Source: Terriglobia bacterium (GTDB lineage: Bacteria; Acidobacteriota; Terriglobia; Terriglobales; Acidobacteriaceae). From it: a stretch of 64,000 nucleotides of DNA. Positions 9,801 to 17,534 of this stretch are shown here, one piece after another. How positions within the stretch are numbered: position 1 is the first letter of the stretch; each line of letters starts with the position of its first letter. A program made the translations under genes and the position numbers. The stretch is taken from NCBI GenBank assembly GCA_020073465.1, contig JAIQFC010000014.1, positions 90,611-154,610 of the forward strand. Direction: 5' to 3'. The notes under the pieces were generated by a model. It had not been told where the DNA came from. It saw only the letters and a list, made by a program, of their open reading frames with translations, and did not search any database.

Positions 9801-9979
9801 GCTGGAGTCGATGCCTTGGCGAAATCAACTTCCTAAGGACCGGGTATCGCACTGAAGGTCTTCTTGATGTGCACCTGGTTACTGATAAGGACATTGCGGA
9901 ACGTTCGAGCTTCGCCGTAAAGATCGATGCCGTCACGGATCCCGCACGTAAACTGCCGATGAAGGATGCTCAGGCCTGA
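6800..9979 (+). CDS. GAF-like / PPDK_N ATP-grasp / nucleotidyltransferase fusion protein
   Basis: 1059 residues from the GTG at 6800, with ATG 6830 as an alternative. Visible parts in order: a GAF-like sensor segment (about 10-140, starting 'LHALQERAKELNCLYHVGEL'); a helical linker; a PPDK_N ATP-grasp domain (about 340-720, with 'LGGKSAGLFLAKKI' and 'VRSSSLLEDRPGSAFSGKY'); the 'GRWGSRGDIKLGVPV' plus 'SFGTHFFQDL' block (about 785-850) shared with the upstream protein; and a C-terminal minimal nucleotidyltransferase (about 955-1050) with 'LIGSTKN' and 'SDIDILL', the G-S and D-x-D catalytic signature. No phosphohistidine or PEP-binding domain is present. A signal-controlled transferase that modifies a protein or small molecule is plausible, but the reaction cannot be named. 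Confidence 0.75.
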   Translation: MKPDDTQFGTMLHALQERAKELNCLYHVGELLSQSSRPLEEIFRGIIEVLPPGWQYPHDCQARILFENQTIQPPNFQETPWVQKANIVAQGETVGTVEVSYRREMPRSDEGPFLKEERKLIETIAERIASAVTQRRLRNAFEGWAAADAAATVQGEWRIVLEFLRDTDPALLKRISRKLINYLSWSGVQEAKDLLQRGGSILSAEPALSTDENRPLPQDAPGHSSDLTTQALRIAGEHLSETEILNCVTRWIKEDKASFLVRALENQDTSLGEIMECVERYRHIGVEDGELSLYTQKGIRVSLIRRFFSESLDFINVAKNFIDVNDFYDLLGKVIFPPGCHGKLGGKSAGLFLAKKIIDKAPEASALLHEVKVPRTWYLTSDWIQNFVHHNDLEDVLNRKYMEIDQVRQEYPHLVALFKSSSFPSELANGLALALDDLGDVPIIVRSSSLLEDRPGSAFSGKYKSLFLGNCGTKEQRLAALMDAIAEVYASIFGPDPTEYRAERGLLDVHEEMGIMIQEVVGRTVGKYFLPACSGVAFSNNEFRWSARIKREDGLIRLVPGLGTRAVDRIADDYPVLIAPGQPDLRVNVTPDEVLRYSPKRVDLINLETNAFETVDVADLLSAAGATYPQIRNLVSLVSHDRIEPIIGPMPDFSSQDAVFTFEGLIRKTPFVGRIRELLDLLQSKLGTPADIEFAYDGKDFYLLQCRPQSYGADAVPVAIPQNLPSDKVVFSATHFVSNGKVPEITHIVYVDLEGYSQLPDQTAMRDVGRAVGRLNKLLPKRQFILIGPGRWGSRGDIKLGVPVTYSDINNTAMLIEVARQRGNYLPELSFGTHFFQDLVEASIRYLPLYPDDPTTAFNELFLRRSRNVLPEVLPEFAHLSETLRVIDVPLEAGGLILRVLMNADLDQAIGFLSPPQQKVGSIESEAEIIDRGTNEHWRWRFRMAQRIAADLDPQKFGVRAFYLIGSTKNATAGPASDIDILLHFQGNEEQGTALMLWLEGWSRCLGEINFLRTGYRTEGLLDVHLVTDKDIAERSSFAVKIDAVTDPARKLPMKDAQA

Positions 9980-9980
9980 A

Positions 9981-10853
9981 TTAGAGCAGGTCTCGCGTAG
10001 CGGCCTCGGGTGATTCCAGATCAAAACGCACCAGCGCCAACTCAGGCCCATCGTGAGCGCCGTTTATGCAGACAGTTCGCCCGATCCGCATCTTCCACTC
10101 GCCGGTCAAGCGCGTAGCCTCATGCACATGACCATGCAAGGTGAGCAGAGGCTGCCGTTCCTCGATAAACCGCTTGACCGCGATGCTACCCACATGCACG
10201 TCTAGCGGAACGTGCTCGTAAGTCATTCCGTCCAGCGCCGTGCGGTCGAGCGGCGTGTCGCACGGCGGCGTATGAAAGAGAAATACTGCACGATCGAGAG
10301 GATCTTCACCCACAAGCGAAGTGATGTCTTTCTGGATCGTGGCCCACTTGATCTCGCTCTCATCTACCGGCACGGTTCTAATACCCTCCTCGGGAGACAC
10401 AGAGCCCGGCGGGACATATCGAGAAACGTCGTAATGTTCCCAGTCTTTCAGCAGGAACGGAGTCGGTGGAACATACGCAAGGCCGTAGATGGCGAAATCA
10501 CCCAAGAGACACTTGCACGCGTGGATATAGTGCCAGAGGCCGTCGGCTGCTGCCGAGACGAAACTTCCCTCTTCGCGGCGTGGGTCATCGTTGCCGAGAA
10601 TGAGAAAGATGTCGGGATAGCGCACTCCTAAGACATCGCGTGTTCTTGTGAAAGCCGGGACCAGATAGTCGTGTGCAAAATCGGCTTGTCCGAATTGAAC
10701 TGCTGAGAGTGCCGAACGAGGAAGCAAGTCTCCGCCAAGGAACACTGCAGCGGGGCGTTCCCTGATGATTGACGCGGTGAGTTTGTCGTACCGATCGGTA
10801 TGTCCGTGCAGATCCGTGGCGAAGAAGCATCTCGGCAAGCCTTGGTCCTTCAC
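9981..10853 (-). CDS. calcineurin-like metallophosphoesterase
   Basis: A 290-residue protein with all metallophosphoesterase motifs in order: 'ATDLHGH' (D-x-H), 'LGGDLL' (GD), 'ILGNDDP' (GND), 'LFHTPP' and 'LHGHVHE' (GHxH). There is no signal peptide, so it is a cytoplasmic di-metal phosphohydrolase of unknown substrate. It converges on the ATP-grasp/nucleotidyltransferase gene with one base between the two stop codons, leaving no room for a terminator. Its position beside possible phosphotransferases suggests, without proving, that it removes a phosphoryl or nucleotidyl group they add. Confidence 0.8.
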   Translation of the reverse strand: MKDQGLPRCFFATDLHGHTDRYDKLTASIIRERPAAVFLGGDLLPRSALSAVQFGQADFAHDYLVPAFTRTRDVLGVRYPDIFLILGNDDPRREEGSFVSAAADGLWHYIHACKCLLGDFAIYGLAYVPPTPFLLKDWEHYDVSRYVPPGSVSPEEGIRTVPVDESEIKWATIQKDITSLVGEDPLDRAVFLFHTPPCDTPLDRTALDGMTYEHVPLDVHVGSIAVKRFIEERQPLLTLHGHVHEATRLTGEWKMRIGRTVCINGAHDGPELALVRFDLESPEAATRDLL

Positions 10854-11218
10854 ATCTCAAGAGTGTGGGTTCGACACCACGCGACTTCAGGTACCAGTTC
10901 AGTAAGGGTGTTTTCTACGTCTCAAACCAAACCCTAATGTTACACCGCTGTTGCTGGGCGTTTTCCCAATGATGTTTTCTGCGTCTCAGGTTGCGCTCAA
11001 AGTACTGCGCGTGGTCGGTGCTCGGCTGCGACGGCTGGCTAGAATCATCGAGGGAACGCTCTTTCCCCATGGTGCAGCACCGGCTGGCTTCGTTCCGGTT
11101 GCGGTTTGCCTGAGCCGGAGGCAAGTGCGCGGCTGTCTACCTTGCCGGTCAGCAGCCAATCGGACGAATCACTCTCTCAGGATCCTCCACCCCAGGTCCA
11201 AGAACTGTTTGGTCTTGC
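10854..11218 (+). other. intergenic region between the phosphoesterase and ric
   Basis: No gene is supported. A short imperfect direct repeat is visible ('gtgttttctacgtctca' near 10908 and 'gatgttttctgcgtctca' near 10971). The open frame running into ric from 11106 has no family signal and is probably not translated. Confidence 0.5.
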
Positions 11219-11261
11219 TGTGACAAAAGTCATCGGCACGCCACCACCCTTCCGCTATCTT
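11219..11261 (+). promoter_or_regulatory. CRP/FNR-type box and -10 upstream of ric
   Basis: TGTGA-CAAAAG-TCATC (11219-11234) matches eight of ten bases of TGTGA-N6-TCACA. A -10-like TATCTT lies at 11256-11261, centred exactly 32 bases downstream of the box centre. That places the box at -41.5, the class II activator position, with transcription expected near 11268. The ric start codon is at 11316. Confidence 0.55.
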
Positions 11262-11315
11262 CGGAACATCAAGCGCCGCCGCAAGCAGTGGAGCTGCGCT
11301 GCCGAGGAGGATGGG

Positions 11316-12041
11316 ATGAGTGTAACCACCGAGAAGACCGTGAGGGAATGGGCCCTGGAAAACCCCGCTGCAACGCGGGTTTTTGAGAAGCTGGGCATCG
11401 ACTACTGTTGCGGTGGGGATCAATCCCTGGAACAAGCCTGCCGCGCAGCCAATCTGCCGGTGGATCAGGTGCTGGATTCGCTCGAAATGGCGGAACAAAC
11501 GACGCGGGTGGCGCAGAAGATCCATGACTGGCAGAGGGAACCGCTGGGCGATCTGGTTGTCCACATCAACACCACCCATCACAAGTACACGCGTGAAGAG
11601 ATTGCGCGCCTCGGTCCTTTGTTCGAGAAGGTGTGCTCGGTCCACGGCAAGAACCATCCCGAATTACTCCATGTTCGCGCGAGCTTCGCCGGTCTGGCAC
11701 AGGAACTGACCATGCACATGATGAGGGAAGAAATGGTGCTGTTTCCATACATAGTCCGGATGGAAGAAGCCGTGGTTCAGAATGAGCCGGTGCTGCCACC
11801 TCCTTTCGGCAGTGTGAAGAACCCGGTTTCGATGATGGAGCATGAACACGATTCCGCCGGTAATGCTTTGCGCGCTATGCGCCAGGCGAGCAGTGGCTAC
11901 AGCGCTCCTCCCGATGCGTGCGTCAGCTATCAGACGTTGTACAAAGCGTTATCTGCATTCGAGGCTGATCTGCATCAACACATTCATTTGGAAAACAACA
12001 TCCTGTTCCCGCGGGCGATTGCAATGGAGCAGCGGCAGTGA
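11316..12041 (+). CDS. ric: RIC / ScdA / YtfE iron-sulfur cluster repair di-iron protein
   Basis: A 241-residue protein. The N-terminal DUF542/ScdA_N domain (about 1-65) carries 'GIDYCCGGDQSLEQAC', with the conserved Cys-Cys pair. A hemerythrin-like four-helix domain follows with metal-ligand His and Glu residues in 'INTTHHKYTREEI', 'MHMMREEMVLFPY', 'MEHEHD' and 'HIHLENNILFPRAI'. Family members repair Fe-S clusters damaged by nitric oxide or oxidants. GAGGAGG precedes the ATG. It lies just upstream of the NarG-like respiratory operon and has its own CRP/FNR-type box, which fits a response to nitrogen oxides or low oxygen. Confidence 0.92.
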   Translation: MSVTTEKTVREWALENPAATRVFEKLGIDYCCGGDQSLEQACRAANLPVDQVLDSLEMAEQTTRVAQKIHDWQREPLGDLVVHINTTHHKYTREEIARLGPLFEKVCSVHGKNHPELLHVRASFAGLAQELTMHMMREEMVLFPYIVRMEEAVVQNEPVLPPPFGSVKNPVSMMEHEHDSAGNALRAMRQASSGYSAPPDACVSYQTLYKALSAFEADLHQHIHLENNILFPRAIAMEQRQ

Positions 12042-12054
12042 GGGAATTTGAGAC

Positions 12055-12097
12055 CGTGACTTTGGTCACAGACCGCTGCATCCCCTCCGCGTAGAGT
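12055..12097 (+). promoter_or_regulatory. CRP/FNR-type box and -10 of the respiratory operon
   Basis: CGTGA-CTTTGG-TCACA (12055-12070) matches nine of ten bases of TGTGA-N6-TCACA and is symmetrical in its arms (GTGAC/GTCAC). A -10-like TAGAGT at 12092-12097 is centred exactly 32 bases downstream of the box centre, as expected for class II activation, giving a transcript start near 12104. The first operon gene begins at 12134. Confidence 0.6.
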
Positions 12098-12133
12098 GGC
12101 CTGTCGCACATCTATGGATCGCAGGCGAAAACA

Positions 12134-14032
12134 GTGGATGAACCACGCTACAGAGTCCGGGTGGCGGACCACGAGTATTGGCGCGAGCAGATCAAGTGCC
12201 AGTATGCGTGTCCCGTGCATACCGACGCGCGGGGCTATGTCCGTGCAATTGCCGCAGGAGACTACGAGCAGGCTTACCTGATCGCCCGTGGCCCGAACCC
12301 ACTGGCCTCCTTGTGCGGGCGGATCTGCGGGGCACCGTGTGAAGCGGCTTGCCGCCGGGGAACCATCGACCAGCCGATTTCCATCCGTGCCCTCAAGCGT
12401 TTCGTGTGCGAAAAATTCGGTAGCGATGCCCGCGCCGATGCTGGTCAAGAGCTGTTTCCATACCTGAAAAGCAAGACGGAAATCCGCCAGTGTGACGATG
12501 TCGACGAACTCAGCCATTTGCTCGAGTTTCTCGCAAATGCTGAGTTCCCCAAGCCCACCGGAGAGCGCATCGCGATTATTGGCTCAGGTCCGGCGGGGCT
12601 GGCTGCAGGTCACGATCTGGCTCTGATGGGCTTCCGTCCTACGATCCTGGAGATGGAGCCGCAGCCGGCGGGCATGCTCTACACCGGTGTTCCGGGCTAT
12701 CGCTTGCCGCGAGAATTGATCCGGGCAGAAGTCGCAGTGATCCAGTCTCTCGGCGTGGAGCTCCGTTGCGGCACACAAGTCGGGAAGGATGTGAGCTTTG
12801 CCGATCTGCGCCGGGAGTTTGCAGCCGTGATCATCGCCTGTGGCGCCAAACGGTCGCGGGCACTCCCCATTCCGAATGCGGACGCAATCGGGGTGATGGG
12901 TGGTGTGGACTTTCTGCGCGATGTTTCGTTAGGCAAAGAGGTCTCACTGGGGCAGCGGGTGATCGTGATCGGCGGCGGAAACGTCGCCTATGACGTCGCC
13001 CGGACCGTGCTGCGCCAGGAAGAGTATGACGTGTCGCGCACCGCAGCCCGCATAGCAGGAGTGCGGCAGGTGAACCTGGTCTGCCTGGAGTCGCTTGAAG
13101 AAATGCCTGCGGATACAGTGGAAATCCTCGAGGGCCAGGAAGAAGGCGTCACGAGGCACAACAGTTGGGGTCCGAAAGAAGTTCTCGTCGAGCAGCGGAA
13201 TGGGCAGAAGTTCGTGCGCGGGGTCAAGTTCGTGCGCTGTGCGCAGGTGTATGACGAGAACAGGCGCTTCGCTCCGAAGTTCGATGAGTCGGTCACCACG
13301 GAAATTGAGGGTGACACGGTCCTTCTTTCTGTGGGGCAATCTGCGGACCTGAGTTTTATCGATTCCCGGCGTGATGGGATCAAGATGCGCTCGCCGCAGC
13401 AGATCGTCAACGATCCGGCTACTTGCGCGACCTCGGCGCCTGGAGTCTTCATCGCCGGCGACATTGCGTATGGGCCACGGCTCATGATCCATGCCATCGC
13501 CAGCGGCAAACAGGCGGCCCGCTCGGTCTATCGCTACCTGCGTGGCAAGGAGATCGCTCCGGAAGAAGTCCAGTTTCACTATCCCATCGAGCGTTATCAC
13601 CGCGAAAAACACTACGAGCGGCGCTCACGCCAGCACATTCCCACACTCTCTCCGGAACAGCGCCTGAAGAGTCCAAGCGCGCTGGTCGAGATCGGGTACA
13701 GCGAGGATCAGGCTCGCTCGGAAGCGGGCCGCTGCCTGGATTGCGGCATCAACACCATTTTTGACGGTGAGCGCTGCATTCTATGCGGCGGCTGCGTGGA
13801 TGTCTGTCCTACCGTCTGCCTGAAGCTGGTGAGCTTCGACCGGCTGGCACTTTCGCCAGAACTCGAGACGGCGGCGCGCGAATTGATGCTCGATCCGTCC
13901 GACCTGTCAGCCATTCTCAAGGACGAGGAGCGCTGCATCCGTTGTGGCCTGTGCGCGCAGCGTTGTCCCACGAACGCGATCACCATGGAACAGTTCAGCT
14001 TTGCCAAGGAGTGGAAGCCATGTCCCGTCTAG
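12134..14032 (+). CDS. GltD-like FAD/NAD(P) oxidoreductase with C-terminal 2[4Fe-4S] ferredoxin domain
   Basis: A 632-residue soluble protein with a GTG start. The N-terminal Fe-S domain (about 15-90) has the Cys pattern of glutamate synthase small subunits ('CQYACPVHTDARGY', 'LCGRICGAPCEAACRR'). The FAD site 'IAIIGSGPAGLAAG' is near 150, the NAD(P) site 'VIVIGGGNVAYDVAR' near 275, and 'GVFIAGDIAYGP' follows. Two ferredoxin motifs end the protein: 'CILCGGCVDVCP' and 'CIRCGLCAQRCP'. As first gene of the respiratory operon, overlapping the Rieske gene, it probably feeds electrons from NAD(P)H or ferredoxin to the membrane module. It could instead run the other way. The electron donor is not shown by the sequence. 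Confidence 0.85.
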   Translation: MDEPRYRVRVADHEYWREQIKCQYACPVHTDARGYVRAIAAGDYEQAYLIARGPNPLASLCGRICGAPCEAACRRGTIDQPISIRALKRFVCEKFGSDARADAGQELFPYLKSKTEIRQCDDVDELSHLLEFLANAEFPKPTGERIAIIGSGPAGLAAGHDLALMGFRPTILEMEPQPAGMLYTGVPGYRLPRELIRAEVAVIQSLGVELRCGTQVGKDVSFADLRREFAAVIIACGAKRSRALPIPNADAIGVMGGVDFLRDVSLGKEVSLGQRVIVIGGGNVAYDVARTVLRQEEYDVSRTAARIAGVRQVNLVCLESLEEMPADTVEILEGQEEGVTRHNSWGPKEVLVEQRNGQKFVRGVKFVRCAQVYDENRRFAPKFDESVTTEIEGDTVLLSVGQSADLSFIDSRRDGIKMRSPQQIVNDPATCATSAPGVFIAGDIAYGPRLMIHAIASGKQAARSVYRYLRGKEIAPEEVQFHYPIERYHREKHYERRSRQHIPTLSPEQRLKSPSALVEIGYSEDQARSEAGRCLDCGINTIFDGERCILCGGCVDVCPTVCLKLVSFDRLALSPELETAARELMLDPSDLSAILKDEERCIRCGLCAQRCPTNAITMEQFSFAKEWKPCPV

Positions 14033-14484
14033 ATCCACCCCCAGTCAACCGGCGCAGTTTCCTTAGCCTTGCTTCACTGGGAGCATTCTTTGCCGCGATG
14101 GGCACAGCGGCGGCCGGAATCCTGAGGCTGCCGAACCCGGCGGTGCTGCCCGGGCCGGTGCGTCGCTTCAAACTCGGTCCGCCGGAGCAGTTTTCCGCGG
14201 GCAGTGAAACTGCATTCGCCGAGCAGGGCCTCGTGCTGTTCCGTGATGACGAAGGTTTCTACGCGATCTCGAGTACGTGCACGCATCTGGGCTGCACTGT
14301 GGCACGGTCAAAAGAAGGCTTCGCGTGTCCTTGCCACGGCTCACGGTTTGACAGCAAAGGCAGCGTGATTGGCGGGCCGGCTCCGCGTCCGCTGCCGTGG
14401 CTGGAGGTCGGCCGCGCGGCTAACGGCGATTTGATCGTAAACGCTGACAACGAAGTCCCGGAGGGCACGCGCTACCGCGTGTAG
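14020..14484 (+). CDS. Rieske [2Fe-2S] protein of a bc-type complex
   Basis: 154 residues; the ATG at 14020 overlaps the previous gene by 13 bp. A twin-arginine signal 'NRRSFLSLASLGAFFAAMG' acts as export signal and membrane anchor. The cluster ligands are 'CTHLGC' and 'CPCHGSRFD' (two Cys and two His). It is the high-potential Fe-S subunit that takes one electron from quinol at cytochrome b and passes it to a c-type cytochrome in the periplasm. The gene order Rieske, cytochrome b, cytochrome c is that of a bc complex. Confidence 0.92.
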   Translation: MSRLDPPPVNRRSFLSLASLGAFFAAMGTAAAGILRLPNPAVLPGPVRRFKLGPPEQFSAGSETAFAEQGLVLFRDDEGFYAISSTCTHLGCTVARSKEGFACPCHGSRFDSKGSVIGGPAPRPLPWLEVGRAANGDLIVNADNEVPEGTRYRV

Positions 14485-14494
14485 GAGGCACACC

Positions 14495-16036
14495 GTGGCA
14501 GAGACCGCAACCCGAGAATTTCTGCACAACCTGCACGATCTTCCCCAAACGGTGAAAGACGCCTGCTTCCGCCTGGGAAAAACACCGGAATCTGAGCGCG
14601 AAGAGTCGCAGGCCACCTTCCACAACCTTTTCCTGCACATCCATAGCGTGCGAGTCCATGTGCGGACGCTCAAACCCACTCTCACCTTCGGACTCGGGCT
14701 GATGGCGACCGCCAGTTTCATCATCACGCTCATTACGGGCATGCTGCTGATGGTTTACTACAAACCCTCGACAGACCTGGCCTATCAGTCCATCAAAGAC
14801 ATTCACTTCACGGTTTCCACGGGACGTTTTATTCGCAATATTCACCGCTGGTCCGCACAGTTGATGGTTTTGACCGTGCTTCTGCACATGGCGCGAGTGT
14901 TCTTCACTGCGAGCTACAAGAAGCCACGCGAGTTCAACTGGCTGGTTGGACTCGGACTCCTGATCATCACCTTGGCCTTGAGTTTCACCGGCTACCTGCT
15001 GCCCTGGGATCAGCTGGCCTACTGGGCGATCACGATTGGTTCGAACATCGCGAATTCGCCACGGGAGTTCACGGATGCCATTGGGATCACGAAATTCTTT
15101 GATCCCGGCGGGTTCCAGAAACGCTTGTTGCTGGGCGCCAACTACGTGGGCCAGGACGCGCTGATTCGCTTCTACGTTCTGCACGTTTTTGTTCTGCCGC
15201 TCGCGCTGGTGACGCTGATGGGCGTTCACTTCTGGCGCATTCGTAAAGATGGCGGCCTGGCCAAACCGGAAGACCCCATGGGCGGTCTCGCCGAATGGGG
15301 CGGAGAACGCCGGACCGTGTTTCAACCGCTGGCCACGAAAACTTATGGCCTGATGGCGTTGGTGAAAGGCAAACGACCGCCGGTAAACCGCGGGCCTGAG
15401 AACACGGTGATGAGCTGGCCACACCTGTTCTGGGCCGAGCTGTCGGTCTTCATGGTGACCGTGGCCGTGACCCTGGTCCTGGCGTTTTATTCCGATGCGC
15501 CGCTGAAAGAACTGGCTAACGCAGCGATTCCAGAGAATCCGGCAAAGGCTCCCTGGTACTTCCTGGGGATTCAGGAACTGGTTTCATACTCCGCGTTTAC
15601 TGGCGGCCTCCTGATCCCGGTCATCGTGGTCGTTGGATTGGCGTTGATCCCATTCCTGGACCGGCGTCCGGGAGGCGAAGGGACATGGTTCGGAACCAAA
15701 AGCGAGCGGCCGATTTTCTGGCAATCCTTCTTCTTTGCGCTGGCCGTGACCGTCGGGATGCTGGCGTTCACGGTCAATTATGGCTGGCTGCGCAACTGGT
15801 TCCCCAACATTCACCAGCTGTGGATCATCGCTATCAATCCTGGTTCGCTGCTGGTGGTGATTTTTGCTGCCTGGTCGCTCTTCGTCCTTAAACGGAAAGA
15901 CTCGGTACGACTGGCAGCGGTCTCGCTGTTCACATGTTTCCTGGTTGGCTTCACGCTGCTGACCTACTTAGCAACTGTCCACCGCGGCCCGAACTGGCAT
16001 TTTTACTGGTGGCCTTCACAATGGCCGGTGCACTAG
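14495..16036 (+). CDS. cytochrome b (fused N- and C-terminal domains)
   Basis: A 513-residue integral membrane protein with a GTG start after TAGGAGG. Helix B has 'NIHRWSAQLMVLTVLLHMAR', with paired His 13-14 residues apart, and helix D has 'YVLHVFVLPLALVTLMGVHF', giving two b hemes. 'PWDQLAYWAITIGSNIANS' is the cd region, and 'PAKAPWYFLGIQELVSY' resembles the PEWY quinol-site loop with PAKAPWY. The C-terminal half carries further helices. It oxidises quinol and passes electrons to the Rieske protein and hemes. About 70 hydrophilic residues precede the first helix. Confidence 0.92.
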   Translation: MAETATREFLHNLHDLPQTVKDACFRLGKTPESEREESQATFHNLFLHIHSVRVHVRTLKPTLTFGLGLMATASFIITLITGMLLMVYYKPSTDLAYQSIKDIHFTVSTGRFIRNIHRWSAQLMVLTVLLHMARVFFTASYKKPREFNWLVGLGLLIITLALSFTGYLLPWDQLAYWAITIGSNIANSPREFTDAIGITKFFDPGGFQKRLLLGANYVGQDALIRFYVLHVFVLPLALVTLMGVHFWRIRKDGGLAKPEDPMGGLAEWGGERRTVFQPLATKTYGLMALVKGKRPPVNRGPENTVMSWPHLFWAELSVFMVTVAVTLVLAFYSDAPLKELANAAIPENPAKAPWYFLGIQELVSYSAFTGGLLIPVIVVVGLALIPFLDRRPGGEGTWFGTKSERPIFWQSFFFALAVTVGMLAFTVNYGWLRNWFPNIHQLWIIAINPGSLLVVIFAAWSLFVLKRKDSVRLAAVSLFTCFLVGFTLLTYLATVHRGPNWHFYWWPSQWPVH

Positions 16037-16049
16037 GAAGGAGGATGCG

Positions 16050-17534
16050 ATGAAAGATCCATCCCGAATCTATCGCTGGCTCCTGCTGGTGGCCAGCGTG
16101 GTGACTGTCGTTTACCTGGTGGGCGCCGCTGTGCACGAGAACTACCTGGCGCAGTGGAAGACGGTGCAACGTGAATATCGCGACATCCTTCGCCAGAAGG
16201 CCACCGACGATCGCGGTCGTGAGCTGCTGGCCAAGTTCCGCGTCGAGATGAAGCAGGCGACTATTCCAGCTCTCGGCAGCGTGGACCGCTGCGTCACCTG
16301 CCACAACGGGATCGATGATCCGCGCATGACCGAAGTCGAGCAGCCTCACCGGACCCACCCCGGGCACATTCTCGACAAACATCCTGTAGACCGATTCGGA
16401 TGCACCGTCTGTCATCACGGGCAAGGCGCGGCCATGACGTTTCGCGAAGCCAAGGCCGACGACGTGTTCTGGGACTACCCGTTGCTGCCGCCGGAGATGA
16501 CCGAGGCCACCTGCGTCACTTGCCACGACGGAGAGAAGCTGCCGCCGGAGCAGATCCCATTGCTGACTGCGGGGATGGAACTTTATCGGGAGAGAAGTTG
16601 CGGCTCCTGCCACAAGCTGGGCGGACGCGGCGGCGCGCTGGGTCCCGCGCTCGACAATGAAGGCGCAAAGACCAAGCACCAGCTCATCATGACCAGCCTG
16701 AAGCCGCCGCACACAACCTGGAATTGGCAACTGGCGCACTTCCGCGATCCGGGCGGCGTGGTCCCCGACAGCCTGATGCGCAATCCGACCGTCACGCGAC
16801 GAGAGGCGCTGGCGCTGACCGTCTACATGCTTTCGCAGTGGAAGCGGGATGTCCCAGAAAGCTACCTCGCGCCTGACAAGATTGAGCAAAAGTATCGTGC
16901 GCTGCATCCCACGCCGCTGACGGGCGAGCAGGTATACCGGCAGTACTGCACGGCCTGCCATGGGAACGGCACCTACACCCGGTGGGATAAGAAGTTTGCA
17001 CGGTTCGTTCCAGCGATTCGCGGTGTTTCTCTGGTTTCAACTGCCAGCCGCGAGTACCTGCAGACCAACATCGAACAGGGCCGGCCGGGTACGCAGATGC
17101 CGGGTTGGGGCCCGCATGCCGGCGGGCTGCTTCCAGAAGAGGTCACGTCGGTGATCGAATACCTGCGCGCCAGCGCTCCCGCTGCTCCCTCGATGACAGC
17201 CCTGACTCTGCGCGGCGACGCCAACCGCGGTCTGTCGCTTTTCCTAAGAAACTGTGCGGGCTGCCACGGCATGAACGGGCGCAGCGGAATCGCGCCCGAG
17301 ATTGGAAACCCGATCTTTCAGCAGGCCGCATCCGACGAATTCATTGTCCGAACCATTCGCAACGGCCGCATCGGAACGGCGATGCCCGCCTTCCAGCGTC
17401 CAGAAGCACCGGCGCTCGGAGATCAGGACATTGCTGACGTGCTCGCTTACTTGCGGACGCTAACCGGGCACAAGAGTCAGAAGGCGATGGCACAGAACAA
17501 CACTCCCGCACCTCCTGCTGGAGGCAGACCATGA
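16050..17534 (+). CDS. membrane-anchored hexaheme cytochrome c
   Basis: 494 residues with an uncleaved N-terminal anchor ('WLLLVASVVTVVYLVGAAV'). Six CxxCH heme sites are visible: CVTCH, CTVCH, CVTCH, CGSCH, CTACH and CAGCH. The last two sit in two cytochrome c class I domains with distal Met candidates ('GTQMPGW', 'GTAMPAF'). The layout suggests a cytochrome c1 substitute carrying electrons from the bc module to the periplasmic reductase. AAGGAGG precedes the ATG. Its stop overlaps the next start (ATGA), so it is coupled to the NarG-like gene. Confidence 0.9.
   Translation: MKDPSRIYRWLLLVASVVTVVYLVGAAVHENYLAQWKTVQREYRDILRQKATDDRGRELLAKFRVEMKQATIPALGSVDRCVTCHNGIDDPRMTEVEQPHRTHPGHILDKHPVDRFGCTVCHHGQGAAMTFREAKADDVFWDYPLLPPEMTEATCVTCHDGEKLPPEQIPLLTAGMELYRERSCGSCHKLGGRGGALGPALDNEGAKTKHQLIMTSLKPPHTTWNWQLAHFRDPGGVVPDSLMRNPTVTRREALALTVYMLSQWKRDVPESYLAPDKIEQKYRALHPTPLTGEQVYRQYCTACHGNGTYTRWDKKFARFVPAIRGVSLVSTASREYLQTNIEQGRPGTQMPGWGPHAGGLLPEEVTSVIEYLRASAPAAPSMTALTLRGDANRGLSLFLRNCAGCHGMNGRSGIAPEIGNPIFQQAASDEFIVRTIRNGRIGTAMPAFQRPEAPALGDQDIADVLAYLRTLTGHKSQKAMAQNNTPAPPAGGRP

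Noticed and set aside
5016..9979. Functional PEP synthase or pyruvate phosphate dikinase split in two genes
   Set aside because: Neither protein has the phosphohistidine swivelling domain or the PEP/pyruvate barrel; both carry the same ATP-grasp part.
15951..16961. A 336-codon open frame on the minus strand
   Set aside because: It is antisense to cytochrome b and the hexaheme cytochrome; the CxxCH motifs of the plus frame are decisive.
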